From positions 5,084,001-5,148,000 of the forward strand of contig JAWNGF010000002.1 in the NCBI GenBank assembly GCA_037039685.1: 64,000 bases of DNA, read 5' to 3'. Shown one piece after another: positions 44,329 to 56,339 of the stretch. A program made the translations under genes and the position numbers. Source of the stretch: Ceratobasidium sp. AG-K (Eukaryota; Basidiomycota; Agaricomycetes; Cantharellales; Ceratobasidiaceae). The notes beneath the pieces are model-generated. The model made no database searches. It was not told the origin of the DNA and was given only the letters and a program-made list of their open reading frames with translations. Each line of letters starts with the position of its first letter. Position 1 is the first letter of the stretch.

Positions 44329-46084
44329 ATGGGCAGCTCGGACTCTGAACACGAGGCCGTGAAGCCTAAATCTAAAGGCGGGAAACCCAAAAAGGTCGTA
44401 GAGGAGAGTGACAGCGAGGCAGAGGTCAAGACCAAGACCAAGGTGCGTTCCTGTTGTTTGCTCTGGGGCTGGATGATGGACTGGCCGTGAACAGAAAGCG
44501 GCGTCTCCAGTCAAACGTAAACGCAAGTCGGAAGCGGCTGAGAAGCCCAAGGCGGCTAAAAAGGTATGGGTTGTATTTGGGGTAAAGACTAGGATTAATG
44601 AGCGTTTGTAGCCTCGTGCATCCAAGGTATGCATAATTCTCGCCACACAACTCGGGTAAGCTCACTCTGCTCAAGTCCAAGGCGGCCGTCGACTCGGGAG
44701 ATGGAGATGAAGATGAAACAAAACCCGCCCCCAAAGCGAAACCAAAATCCACACCCAAAGCCAAAAAGAAGGAACCTACACCTGCTGACGATGTAATGGA
44801 TCTCGACCCCGATCCTTCAGAGGCGGAGGAGTCGGACACGCCAGCCAAGGGATCCAAAAAGGTGAGCGCCCAGCTGTGTAATTTGAATGGCTGTTAATTT
44901 GTGTAGGAGCGTAAACGCAAGCAGGCTGTCGTTTACAAGGTGCGTGGCTATTTTGTGCGTATATGTATTGATTGTGAGGTTGTGCCAGTCGCGCGAGTTT
45001 ATCGAGGATTCGGACGACGAAGAGGCGCTGAACGCTCCTCCGCCCTCGGCGAGCAAGCCCCAACCGGCGCTTGCCAAGGCTCCTCGAAAGAGCAAGGTGG
45101 GGTCTCATTTGCATTTCTGCATCTCGTCCTAACTCGTCTAAAGAGCAAGGGGGAGGACTCGAAGAAGAAACCGGATACCAACGGCGCTGAGGATGACGCT
45201 GCGTTGGTATGTGAATCCAATTGCAGTAAGATACCTGGCCAACTTGCATTCCAGCGGAGCGAGTCTGAAATTGATGTGCTCCTTGACGACAAGTCGTCCC
45301 CTGCCAAGCCAAAGGAGAAGAGCACGAGTGGGAGAGGCAAGGCAAAGTCTGAGGACAAGGTTCGTGCCATAGTTTCGCTTAGTGAAATAAGGTTTCATTG
45401 AGTTCGGCATATGCAGGAGCCAAAAGCAAAGAAGACTAAGGGCAAAGAGCTAGTGAGTAGTTTGCTATTATCCCGGCCTCGTACACTCATCCGTCCGACC
45501 ATTTGATCTAGAGCAAAGACGATGAGGCCATCAAGAGGCTAAAGGTGAGTCGAGGGAGCATTTCCAAGGCAGTTTCGTTGACCATTTCCAGTCATTCGTT
45601 GTCGCGTGTGGAGTTCGCAAAGTATGGTCCAAAGAGTTCAAGGACTTGCCGAACCCCAACCAACAAATCGCGCACTTGCGCAAGATTTTGACGGAACTTG
45701 GGATGGGCTCGCGACCGAGTCTGGAGCAGGCACGTGCCATCAAAGTTCGTCGAGAACTCGCACAGGAGCTCGGTGAGGCAGAGCCAAACTGCTGGATGTG
45801 ACGCATGCTAATCGTTACATCAGAGGACGTACAAGAGTTTGATGCCGTGGTTAATGCGCCTCGCAAAGGCCGCGCGGCTGCTCCGCGTCATTCCCTCGCT
45901 GAGCCGGGGGGAGCTGCAGACGCCAAGAGTGAGGATGAAGAGGAGGAGGAGGAGGAGGAGAATCCAGCACCGCGAAGGGTGAGTGAGCGCTTGGTTGTGT
46001 AATTCTTGGGTCAATTACTAACGTCGGCTCGTATAGAAATCGGCGTTTGGTTTTCTGGCTGGCCAAAGTAGCGATGATGAGTGA
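44329..46084 (+). CDS. HIRIP3: HIRIP3-like histone chaperone
   Basis: HIRIP3 and fungal relatives bind histone H2A-H2B through a CHZ-type motif. The start MGSSDSEHEAVKPKSKGGKP begins a long Lys/Ser/Glu/Asp-rich disordered region spread over many tiny exons, including a 15-base exon at 44612-44626 (PRASK). The folded part near the C-terminus is IKRLKSFVVACGVRKVW, FKDLPNPNQQIAHLRKILTE and LGMGSRPSLEQARAIKVRRE, the conserved HIRIP3 helical domain. It then continues with EDVQEFDAVVNAPRKGRAAA, an acidic run (EDEEEEEEEENPAP) and the CHZ-like end KSAFGFLAGQSSDDE. The stop is at 46082. About 12-13 exons, roughly 400 residues. Nuclear. The repeated Lys-rich exons make exact splice sites in the first half uncertain. 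Confidence 0.85.
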
Positions 46085-46253
46085 TATCTATTCTTGCCTG
46101 TTATTATATTCTTGGACTGTGTACTTTAGCTTCCTTAATTCACGGGTTTATGCGCGTAATAGATGCAGTATTAAGGTGACATAGGCGACATGCATGCGTA
46201 TAAATAGGTATCTGGAATCTCAAAGCGTGCAAAAACTTTAGGCTATAACACAA

Positions 46254-49200
46254 CTACCAGCTCTCGTCGCTGAAACGATCAAGCACCGCGACAGACTCCT
46301 CGACGTCCTTTTGCGCCTTCTTCCGCATGTAGAAAATCGGACAGTCTTTGCTGGTACATAGCACCTCCTGAAACCGTTTTGGTTAGCATGCAGAGTGCGA
46401 TCGAGCCAAGGCCAACACACCTGGTGCAGTGAGCCCTGACAACGTTGACACTGCGTCCATAAGCGAGCAAATGCAACTTGGAGGTCGGAGGTCTGTCGTG
46501 TCTGTCGACAAATGCCATTTGAATAAATCGATCTTTCCGATGCATGCCATGTCACTCACCTGTTTATAGTATAGTTCCATCAGCCGAGGACGGCAGTTGT
46601 TGCATACAGCCCCCACTATAAAGTCGAAAAGAGTTAGCGAACAAGAAGATTAGTCTACATGCGGACAAATGACGCACGGTTGCTGTTATTCGCTTTCAGT
46701 GGCGTTTTACATCCCATACAGGTGACCGTCTTGACTGCGAATTTCATGAGACCTCCTACGCTCGGAGTCGCAATTTGGATAGTGCGAGTATGACTGCCTG
46801 AAACTGAAGTGAAATAGATTAATCCTGTTAGCCAGCGCTAGTGGCATAACAGGGGCAAGATCGACGCACGTAATGTGTTGGCCTTGTCCCCCAGGATTGG
46901 CTCGAAGATGCGCATCAGTGGCTTCGCCAATTGATTGTCGAGGTAGTACTTGGTATCGATTGGAAGACTGTTGTCTAGAACGTAAAGTGGGTCTTCGGAC
47001 TTTTCGTACGCGGCAGCACCTTAAGGAGAATTTCAGCACATTCACACATCACACATCGCTATCACCCATTTGGGACTTACCTTTTGCACCCTTGATAATG
47101 ACATAGGCAACACGGTCGCCAAGTGCAGGAGCGGACCCTAACATGCATTGTTGAAGTTAGTACAACATCATTGCTGGACACTGGGTCATGTACCTGCATC
47201 ACGTTTCCGCATCCGCTCCGCCAGCTCGACGTGTGCCTGCTTCCCGGCGTAATCTACGGCGCAAGGAAAGGCTTAGCTCGGGCCCGACAAAAGGGGGAGG
47301 TATTCAACCCACCTGCTTTGGCCAAGGCTTTAGTAATGACGAGTTGCGACATATCAACCCGATTCTGAAGCAGGTCAGCAATGGTTTGCTTGGTGTATCT
47401 AATAGGTTGTGTTAGCCAGGCGTTTAACCGAAAACAATCGCAGCTCACTCTTCCGCTCCTTTGACATCCCGGTCAATGAGCATCTTGCGCAAGCATGTCT
47501 CGATTACGGTTTGGACGAGTCGACAGTTGTCTCGTCGGACAGTCTGAAACAGGCAATCAGAAGCGGTCGGAGGTCTAATTGAAATTTCCGACCTCGATAC
47601 CCTTGGCGTCCATCTTGTCGTATTTCTTGGGATTAGTCCAATACAAACCGGCGTAGCGTTTCTTGCTAATAAGCAAGTAAGGGAAGTAAACCTTCTCGAA
47701 CTCGAGTTTGATGGGTCGCACGAATTTCGTCGTGACATATTCGGCAGCCTCCGCACCTAGAAGTGCACTGGGTTTAATGCAAGGCGAACAGGGGCTGAGT
47801 GGGCAAATACACACCAAGTGCCATGGTACTTTCCAGGTCTTGTGTCCCAAACTTGATCATGACGGAATCGGTATCACCGTAGATGACCTCCGCATCATGC
47901 TCTCGCCCATTTTTAATGCAGTATTCGGTTTCTACTTCCAACTTGGTTCGCTCGATCATCTCGCGACCATACGATGTGACACTAGAGGAGATTGCTAGAC
48001 ACGGGAGTCGTCCAATGGTAGCACCGGTGAATCCATATACAGAATTTGCACTAATCTATAACGCAATAGGTATTTATTTCAGGAACCTGACGAGTAACCG
48101 TGATACGAACCTTGAGCGCAAGTTGACGACCATCCAAAACAGCTCGCTTGAAGGGGTCCGTTTCCTTCTTCAGGTCGGCCTTGGCCCGCTTTCGAGCTGA
48201 GAGGAGGTCCTCTAAGATGGTAGGAAGCAAGCCTTTTCGACGCTTGGGTGTGATAAAGCAGTCTATGAACCATATCAGATCCCCCGTGGGCCTAGCTCGT
48301 TCAAGGCACATACCATTGTTAGGCGTTTGTACATAGTCCTCGCCTTTGACTAATTTATGCTGGTCGATCGTCTCCTTGTGCACCAATGTAGTATAACAGA
48401 GGTTATGGGCCATCATAATCGACGGGTATAGGGAGCTGAAATCGAGGGTAGCTATCGGGACATCGTAGAAGCCGCGCTTAGGTTCGATAACTGTAGCTCC
48501 TTCGTACGCCTCGTCGGTTCCTTGTGTCTAGTGTCAGCCTACGTAGCGAATATTGATACAGCGGGGCGGACCTTCGCTTTTCATGTTCGGAATGAGGTAG
48601 CCATCCGCATTGGCTTTCCGGTAAAGTTGAGAAATGACCTTGATCTGCTGTCCCTTTGCCAAGAGATAGTTGAATGGGACACCAGTGACCCTAGCCATTT
48701 CTGCGTAGTTAACGAGACACATGAGTTTATCCATAAGCCGTTGCGGGAGGTACGCATCCTATCATAGATGTTAGTCTGACGACAATCCCAGCAAGGGGCG
48801 CCCACCTTCAAACAATATACCGCCAGACGCCGCCTCGACTCTGCATTCCCGTTCTGAAGGTCTGTAATCACCGAGTGGTGCACATCTTCTTTTTGTTCGC
48901 CAAGGAAGTGAGCGCAAACAGCATTCAGTGTGTAACTACGAAGTTTCTGTTCACGCTGCATGTATTGCAGCATGTCCAGCTGCAAACGCCCATGCAGCTG
49001 CGTTTCTTTCGAGTCACGTTGACCAAAAGCCTTGGAACTAAAGTGTGTATCTTTAGTAACAGTTTTGATGTCTAAATGGCGTATTATTTCAGTGCGCGGT
49101 CGATAGAGATAGGGACAATAGACGTACCTTTGAGACGCCCTAAAAATGGGAATTCATTGGAAGAACCCTTGAGAGCTTTGGCGCGATCCAAAAGGTACGG

Positions 49201-50779
49201 CAAGTCGAACCCAGCTATATTGTAGCCGATAACAACATCTGGGTCAACCTCTTCAACGAACTGGCGCCAAGCTAACAGCATGGCGTCCTCCTTTTTGAAG
49301 GAAATGACGTCTGTGCCGACGATATGTGCACAGTCGTCTAAAGTGAACACGTTTCTGACAAACGGCGCAGATTCGCCTACAAGATTTCAGCACTTTGCAC
49401 GCATAGATGCCACAAATTTCAGCACCTTGAATAGTCACCATGTTCGCAATTTGGATAACGGGGTCAATAGATGCCTCCGGGAAAATGCCCTTTCGGCCAG
49501 CACATTCGATATCAAAGCTCAAAATCCTGAGAGGCGCCAGTGTCGACCATTCTCCTTCCGGAGCGTGTGATATGAAGGCGTCAAACCTAAGAAATGAGGT
49601 GACACAATGCTTCAAGATATGGGTGGGAGTATTATCATACCTGACGTCAAACTCCAATTGGCAGTTGGAAACCTTTTGGTCGCCTTCTCGCAGCTTATAT
49701 GCACCACCGGGCACTTCAATCCAGTTCATCCCCACAATCTACGAAACAATCAGCTGGCTACAGTCAGCAGATAAATAGTCTTACGTCTGTGTCAATCATG
49801 AACCGTAGCTCAAATATTATGTTACTTTCATAGGTCATCACTGGGCCAGAAAAGAGGTTTTGGTAGTCGCATTCGCCTCGCTCGAAGAGGCGTAGGTAGA
49901 CGAAACAAAATAAGCTTCATTCAGAACCAAAGAAAGAATAGACTTATCTCTAACTTTTGGAACCGAGCGAGGTGTGTCCACGGTGATTTTCAAGAATGGG
50001 CTCGTTTCGTCCATCCCTCGAGCATTCAAGCGATACGACCATAGACTTTTTTTATGGACAATATCGATCTGAAGAACGGTACCTGCTTGGGTTTGTGCCT
50101 ATATACTAATGTGAAAATCTCGTCCGGGCACCCACATGCGACTCACGTTGAGGGATTCTATCAAAGAATTGGTCTCGTTTGGGTCGAATCCTCTTGGAGT
50201 CGCAACATAGAAATACGGTAGGAAGTCCGTCACATGTGCCATTACGCTGTGTCCCTCCTAAACGAAAAGATGAGAACTCAAAAATTGTAACACGATTATG
50301 ACTTGCATGTGTGACACCAAACAAGCGCTGGACAGTGCCCTCACCGCCATAAAACTGTTCAATATCAATCTGTTGAAAGACTGAGACATAGCCATCAGAA
50401 TGAGACGGGGTGCGGAGAAAGTTTACATACTGATCGGCGTCGTTTGAGGATCGAACTTCTTCACTTCAGGTCTTGGCCATAGGTTTCGCCCACCCTCTGC
50501 AGAAAGAGTTATTCTGAGTGAAACGACAATGCTAAGTGATGCGACGAACCAGCAGGGGCGCCTCCGTCCTCGAACTGCTCAAGGATTTCTACAAACGATG
50601 AACCCTGGGTTTCGGTAAGTGACTGGCTCCCTGCAAAGCTTTTCTTCGCAGTCAATGCATTGTCAACTTTGCGTTTCTTGGCAGCTGTCTGCCCATCATC
50701 CTCGGACCTAGAGAGAGAATATGAATGAAAGAAGTCACGTAGGGCACAAGACAAACCGTTTGCGTGAATCTTTGGCCAT
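46254..50779 (-). CDS. POL3: DNA polymerase delta catalytic subunit
   Basis: Pol3 is the B-family polymerase that makes the lagging strand. The start at 50779 is MAKDSRKR, then after an intron a bipartite basic NLS ([20 protein letters not shown]). The 3'-5' exonuclease Exo I motif is in [20 protein letters not shown], and a further exonuclease motif in [20 protein letters not shown]. Polymerase motif A is [20 protein letters not shown], near 48,400-48,440. Motif C, YGDTDS, is at 47864-47881. The C-terminus has CysA ([18 protein letters not shown]) and CysB ([14 protein letters not shown], then [15 protein letters not shown]), the zinc and 4Fe-4S sites, and ends [11 protein letters not shown]. 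Many introns, roughly 1,070 residues, no frame break found. Confidence 0.96.
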
Positions 50780-51100
50780 GGTAGTATAGTATCACTTGTG
50801 GCGGTCTTCCGGCGTCGCGTCACGAACGCGCCTCGGCGCCAAATACTCACGTGATTCTGAGGGGAGCGATCTTATGATATCAGCTTAGTGATCCTGACTT
50901 GCCACCAAACGAATCATTCACTTTGCCGATCCTAGTCATAGCCACACCCGTCGGGCACCGACCTGCTCATTGAGTCACCTTGGTGGAGGCTCTGTCAGCG
51001 CTAGCGAAACACATATAAGATCCTTCGTTTGACTAACTCGCTCTAACCCACATACCCTTTTGGTCCGCCAGACTACCCCCTAGCTCCGTCCTGTCCCAAA
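50780..51100. promoter_or_regulatory. Divergent promoter POL3 / VMS1
   Basis: This 321-base head-to-head spacer has a CACGTG at 50848-50853, about 70 bases before the POL3 ATG. A run of CCACCAAACG and CTTTGCCGATCC lies in the middle. I saw no perfect MluI cell-cycle box (ACGCGT), although CGTCACGAACGCGCC lies near POL3. Confidence 0.5.
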
Positions 51101-53264
51101 ATGTCCGCACCCAAAACTCCAACCCGGACATTCAAGGATCCCATACATGTATTCAACATTCCTGCCGATATTGTCAATGTCCTGTCGCTGCGAGTGTCTG
51201 CTCTGGTGAATCCTCTGCCAGCCGCTTCTGAGCGTCCAGCGACGCCCCCACAACCGGCGAATTCTGGCTTGACCCCTTCGTGTACAGTCTGTCTGGGCGC
51301 AAACCTGTCCGATGTGAAGGAACAACGCTCCCATTTCCGATCAGACTGGCATCGATACAACGTCAAGCTACGCCTGCAGGATAGTTCACACCAGCCGGTT
51401 AGCGAGGAGCAATTCTCAAAATTGGTCCAAGGTTTGTAGTATGACTTCATTTCACCTCGCTCTTTGATCGTTAATCCTAATGAAATTAGATCTTGCTGAA
51501 TCACTGTCCGGGTCTGAATCATCTACCAACTCGAACTCATCCGAGGACGCTGTGTCGACGTTACTTCATAGGAGACAGAAGCGAGGTTTGGATCAAGGGC
51601 AGATGGAGGATGACGGCATGCCCGCATTACCACGATCGCCTATTGCCTGGTTTCAGGCGCCCGACCATTATCCAGACACCCAATTCGGCGTATACACGGC
51701 TCTGTTCCCTGTCCAGACGGAACCCGCGAATTATGTGGCAGCCCTGAAGGACATGCAAACCGCGAGCTCTGAAGATCGCCTATGGACCATGCTTGCGACT
51801 GCAGGGGGTCATTTTGCTGGTCTGGTGGTTCGTGTCAAGATCCCTCACCAAGGAGGATCTTCAAAGGGTAAAAAGGCTCCCGAAATGGAGATAATCAAGC
51901 ATAAGACTTTCCATCGATATACCAGTGAGTAACCGACCACGCCCCACCTACTACCACTTTTCTAACGATCCCTCCCAAGCTCGAAGAAAGCAGGGAGGCT
52001 CTCAATCTGTCAATGATAATGCCAAGGGCCCGGCGAAAAGCGCAGGAGCCCAATTGCGCCGATACGGAGAACAGGCACTACGAGAAGACATTCAGGGAAT
52101 ACTCGCTGAATGGTCGGACGAGGTCCAGCAAAGCGAGCGCATATTCTTCCGTGCAAGTGTCTCAAATAGGAAAATGTTTTGGGATTGGGAGGACTCGCCT
52201 ATCAAGAAAGGTGATAGTCGCCTGCGCACATTCCCATTCCCTACAAGACGACCGGTAGGTATACCCCGCCATATCAGACTTGCACAGTCTAATGATTCTT
52301 TTAGACTCAGGCGGAGTTAATGCGATGTCTCGTCGAGCTTACGCGTGTCAAGATTTCGCACTTGTCAGAGGACGCACTACGAGCATTGGAGGAATCCCAG
52401 TTAGCGTCCCTACCCAAGCCCAAAGCACCTGTGACCAAGGCGCCAATCCCCGAGAAACCTGCAAAAGAGAAACCTATTGCTCTTTCCAAGGAAGAAGAGG
52501 CACTACGGGACAAATGGCGGCGGCTTATCGAAATGATTGCTAAAGGCCGCATGGACGCACTCAAATCTTTCTGGGAGCGAAATGCCGAATCTTTCACGGT
52601 AAATGCAACAATACCGGAATGGGCTCAAGCTCAAGAAACCCGCGGGCTATCCACGCTGCTACAAATTGCGAGCGCCTCTGGTCAAGAAGCTGTTACGAGA
52701 TGGTTACTCGAAGATCTACGCGCGGACCCAACAGCATCTATTCCGTCCGGCGCCTCTGCCATTTCGTCCCTTCCCTCCGCAGCTTCTGACTCCGAGTCGG
52801 AGGCTGCGAGGCCGACAGGCGCAGCACGCAAGGCATACAATGTTGCCGCGAACCGTTCCACTCGAAACGTATTTCGACGGGCTGCCTATGCACATCCAGA
52901 CTGGTGCAATTGGAAGGAAGACGCATGCGTGCCAAGTGTCCTTAGCCCGGAAATGGAGGCAGAACGCGACAAGAAGAAGACTAGTCGGAGAATAAACTTG
53001 AGGGACAAGCTACGCGAACGAGAAAAGGCGAGGGAGGAGCAGGCACGAGCAGAGGAACTTGCCGCAAAGGAGGCTGAAGCAAAGCGAAAGCAGGCCGAGG
53101 CACAAGCAAGGCTCAATGCTCCGACTTCTGGGCCACAGCGGCTGGGAGGAGCTGGCGGAGGTGGTGGAACCAACGGGATGGCAGGATTAACTCCTGAGAT
53201 GAGAGCAAAGATTGAGAGGGAGAGAAGGGCAAGAGCGGCGGAAGCGCGCCTTGCCGGGCGATAA
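51101..53264 (+). CDS. VMS1: Vms1/ANKZF1-type peptidyl-tRNA hydrolase of ribosome quality control
   Basis: Vms1 releases nascent chains from stalled 60S-peptidyl-tRNA and protects mitochondria from aggregating proteins. The N-terminus MSAPKTPTRTFKDPIHVFNI leads to a C2H2-like zinc finger: CTVCLGANLSDVKEQRSH to FRSDWHRYNVKLRLQ. The VLRF1 catalytic domain contains LATAGGHFAGLVVRVK, HKTFHRYTTRRKQGGSQS with the key Gln in GSQ, AGAQLRRYGEQALREDIQGI and FFRASVSNRKMFW. Two ankyrin-like helices follow (GLSTLLQIASASGQEAVTRW), and a C-terminal Arg/Glu/Ala coiled coil with the p97/Cdc48-binding VIM (RRARAAEARLAGR). Five or so exons, about 640 residues, no frame break. It is head to head with POL3. Confidence 0.94.
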
Positions 53265-53334
53265 ATCTAACTATTACTTGCTTCGCACGCTCGGTATTGG
53301 TATCGATCATATAGATTGTCACGGAATAGATTAT

Positions 53335-54342
53335 TTAGTGGTACACTTTGAGCCATTGCATCAATACATTTATATACCATCCAGTTAAGCCCCAGACCTC
53401 TAGTTTTCCTTCATGGTCACTACCGCCGACTTCGTCGATCCCCGAAACGCCAGACCAAGTTAACCCCGCAGTTCCGCTAACCTTGTCGGTAACGTCAATA
53501 GACCAATACGGCTCCTGGTCGCGGAACTGGTGTTCTCTTAACCTATTTTTTCGATCGAGGTCCGCAATGTCTGACAGAGGTAGGTGGAAGACGTGTGCGA
53601 CCTCTGGCAAGGATGGTCGCAAAGAGGACATGTCCAGTGAAGGGAGTTCGGTATCCGGCGACACCTCGTCGGGCTTGTAGTTCGACCCTCGAGGGTAAAT
53701 AAACCCCTAATATTGACCGCTGTCAACGAGTCAAGCCACGAGTGTGTGCCAACACGTACAACATAAGGGTATACTCGAAGTCCGCGCAAGCTCATTTGTG
53801 GAGGCGCGAGCGAACCTAGAATCTCAACTTGTGACGGATCGACCCCCAGTTCTTCCTCGGTTTCGCGGATAGCAGCGGCTAAATGGGATTGATCTGTCTA
53901 GTTGTAATAAAATAGTCGGGATTCAGCGCGTGTATGCCATGTAGCGAATGCGCGCCCTACCGCGTCAACTCTACCACCAGGGAACCTGTCATACTTTGGT
54001 TTTCAGAATCTAGGTGCTAAATGATATTATCATCACTCACCCTACTTCTCCTCTATGGCTCCGAAGTTGGCCGCGCACTTCGAGCAACAGTCCCGGGCGG
54101 CCATCAACATTGCAGAGTGGCGCAAGGACTGCAGCACGGGGCCTTGCATATTCCTGATCTGAGTTGGCAGTAGTAGGATTCATAGGCCATTCGAGCTCGG
54201 CAGGATAACCACTGCGTACATTCTCAAGTCTTTGTCTAAGGGATTGTAGCGTGTTTCTAGTAATTGGCGAAGTGAGCGAGAGGTAGGGTGACCGAGTCCG
54301 AGGTCCTTTTAAACTAGAAAAGCGTGGTAAAGTATTGGGCAT
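53335..54342 (-). CDS. PCD1: Nudix hydrolase, coenzyme A diphosphatase-like
   Basis: Pcd1/NUDT7-8 enzymes cleave CoA or its oxidised form to 3',5'-ADP and phosphopantetheine. The start at 54342 is MPNTLPRFSSLKGPRTRSPY. The substrate-strand block is ARPRAAVLAPLCNVDGRPGL and LLEVRGQLRSHRGEVGFPGG, the family signature. The Nudix box is GGRVDA...LAAAIRETEEELGVD, with the catalytic REtEEE(L)G element intact, split by an intron after RVDA. Further segments are PQMSLRGLRVYPYV and PSLPEVAHVFHLPLSDIADL, typical of CoA-Nudix proteins. It ends TGWYINVLMQWLKVYH at 53335. About 300 residues, four to five exons. No SKL-type PTS1 is visible. The symbol is by homology and could instead be another CoA-Nudix member. 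Confidence 0.85.
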
Positions 54343-54648
54343 TATGCTTTACAAGTCTAGTAGTTCGTCTAATATCCCATGCAAGTGGTGGAAACACGTA
54401 AGGCATGAATCTAGTGATGTAAGAAACATGGTGGCTTCATTGGGAACCGATTAAGGGTCAATGGTATTTGTACCTGCTTGCGGCGCCCCGGCTCTATCCC
54501 ATTGCCGAGTGCGGTACGGATTCGCAACTCACGACTTGATTCCAACCAGCATCCATACTGAATTGTTACTTTAACTCATAATTCTCAATCAGTCGGCGCA
54601 CAACTGCTAATCTCCTCAAGTCCAAGGTTTCCTCGGTATCCAAACAAC
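54343..54648. promoter_or_regulatory. Divergent spacer Nudix / thioesterase-like gene
   Basis: These 306 bases lie between two genes transcribed away from each other. No strong motif stands out and I see no coding segment. Confidence 0.45.
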
Positions 54649-55704
54649 ATGATTCGCCGGATCCCCGCCCAAAAACCCCTGCAGCTGGTATGTCGGATAG
54701 TGCATATACCAATTCATGAGCATAGTTATATAAACCCAAACAGACGCAGCCAAAATCTCAAATCCAGTCGCTACGTATGTCATGTCAACCAAAAGTATCG
54801 TCACCCATGCGCTCCCTACCAACACTGGTGAACATGTCCGGAGCTCGTGTGTACTCGACACCCTCGGTCGAACGCGCACAAGCAGGAGCCTCAGAGGATA
54901 TTCGCAAGGATGAAGATCCTTTTGTCGAGGCTCGAGCGCTCGCACGACAGTATGCCAAGGAACATGGACACGACCTGACATCTTTATGGGAGGAGAACAT
55001 CGCATGGGGTCACTTGGATTCATTCAGGTTCGCCAAATCCCGTTCCCGAAATCTCCATTGGATCCCTGAATATTGCTTTACGTAGACATCTCAGTGAGAA
55101 ATACCATATCTGCTTTACCTTTTAATGAGCTAAATGCAACCCTTCTGCAGATAATGTGCACTACGGTAAGTGATCTCGCTCAATGCTACTCTCTTCATAG
55201 CTCAATCAATTCTTACCCACAGTAAGATTCTTTGAAACGGTCGGAATTATCTTTTACATAGTTCGAATTAATACTCACTACCGGTTGCAATGCAGTCAAG
55301 GATGCACATGATGTACTTGATCGGCCTTGAAACCGGTGGAGCTCAAGGCGGTAAAGCAATGCTAGAGGGCCACGGCGTCTCAATTATACTCAAATCCATC
55401 GACGTGAAATTCAAGGTACTTATTGGCTTCACTCGAGTTCATCAACTCAAATTAAATACCATTGCAGCGCCCTGTTACCTACCCAGACAACTTGATCATA
55501 ATGCAACGCCCGCACAATACGTCGCCTTCGAGATTTACGCTATCTTCCGTAGCATATTCGCTCGCCCAACGAGCGCCAGTTGCAACGAGCGAGGCCGTTT
55601 GTGTTTGGTACGACTACGATGTCTGGAAAAAATGTGACGTTGACGAAAGCGCGGGAGTTGGATTAGCCATCGCGAAACGTGCGCATGGAAATGGCACAAA
55701 ATGA
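54649..55704 (+). CDS. Hotdog thioesterase-like protein, probably mitochondrial
   Basis: The N-terminus MIRRIPAQKPLQL is Arg-rich and amphipathic, like a mitochondrial presequence. An intron leads to PKSQIQSLRMSCQPKVSSPM. Then follow FVEARALARQYAKEHGHDLT, SLWEENIAWGHLDSFR and, after splicing, a short N-x-VHY-VRFFETV segment, the hallmark of 4HBT_2-type hotdog thioesterases (an acyl-CoA or acyl-ACP thioesterase fold). The next exons are GKAMLEGHGVSIILKSIDVK, YPDNLIIMQRPHNTSPSRFT and VATSEAVCVWYDYDVWKKCD, ending AKRAHGNGTK. Exact splice sites around the tiny exons 55150-55300 are uncertain. The natural acyl substrate is unknown. Confidence 0.78.
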
Positions 55705-56339
55705 GCAGCAAGGTATTTTCTGCTGAATGTGTATTCTATGTGAACATGGCTGTGCACTTGGCTATATGCGATGAAAGATAAGATTAATCAAGATCTAGAT
55801 TCACTGAATTTGTAGTATGACCAGTCATGGTATCGCTGTTCTGTTGCCGAAATTGGCTTCGAGGGTGCACTTTCCCAGCGGATTTCGGAGGAAAGCCAGA
55901 GCCTCGGAACCGCGGAGACTCACACGTGACGCACCAGCTGATAAGATAAGAGGGGAGACGGACTTTTTGGTTGACGTAGACCCTCACTGCGATCGCGGGT
56001 GAAGTGACCATCACACCCAAGGTGGGTCAAGCGCTCTTTAGGCACCATGCGTTGGTATAATACTGACGTTACTATTGGCTACCTAAACATATCAAACTTC
56101 TAAATCGATCTTCTGTCAACTTGCGCTGGATATTTCAGACCTGCCGCTGATCTATCCCCGAAACGACGGCCTCGATATCCACCCCGCGGACCTCCTTCGC
56201 CTGCTGTACCTCATTTAAATCGCTGCTACGTTTTATACCGCGCTACATCACCATTCCTTTCACCGAATTGGAGTCGACGCGACAATAGTAATATTATTCG
56301 ATCAGTGTTCTCACATCGACTCCTTACACAAATTAGACA
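55705..56339. promoter_or_regulatory. Spacer upstream of mitoferrin gene
   Basis: These 635 bases lie between two plus-strand genes. A CACGTG is at 55923-55928. The final 200 bases have alternating T/C-rich and A-rich blocks like a promoter and leader. No additional protein is recognised on either strand. Confidence 0.5.
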
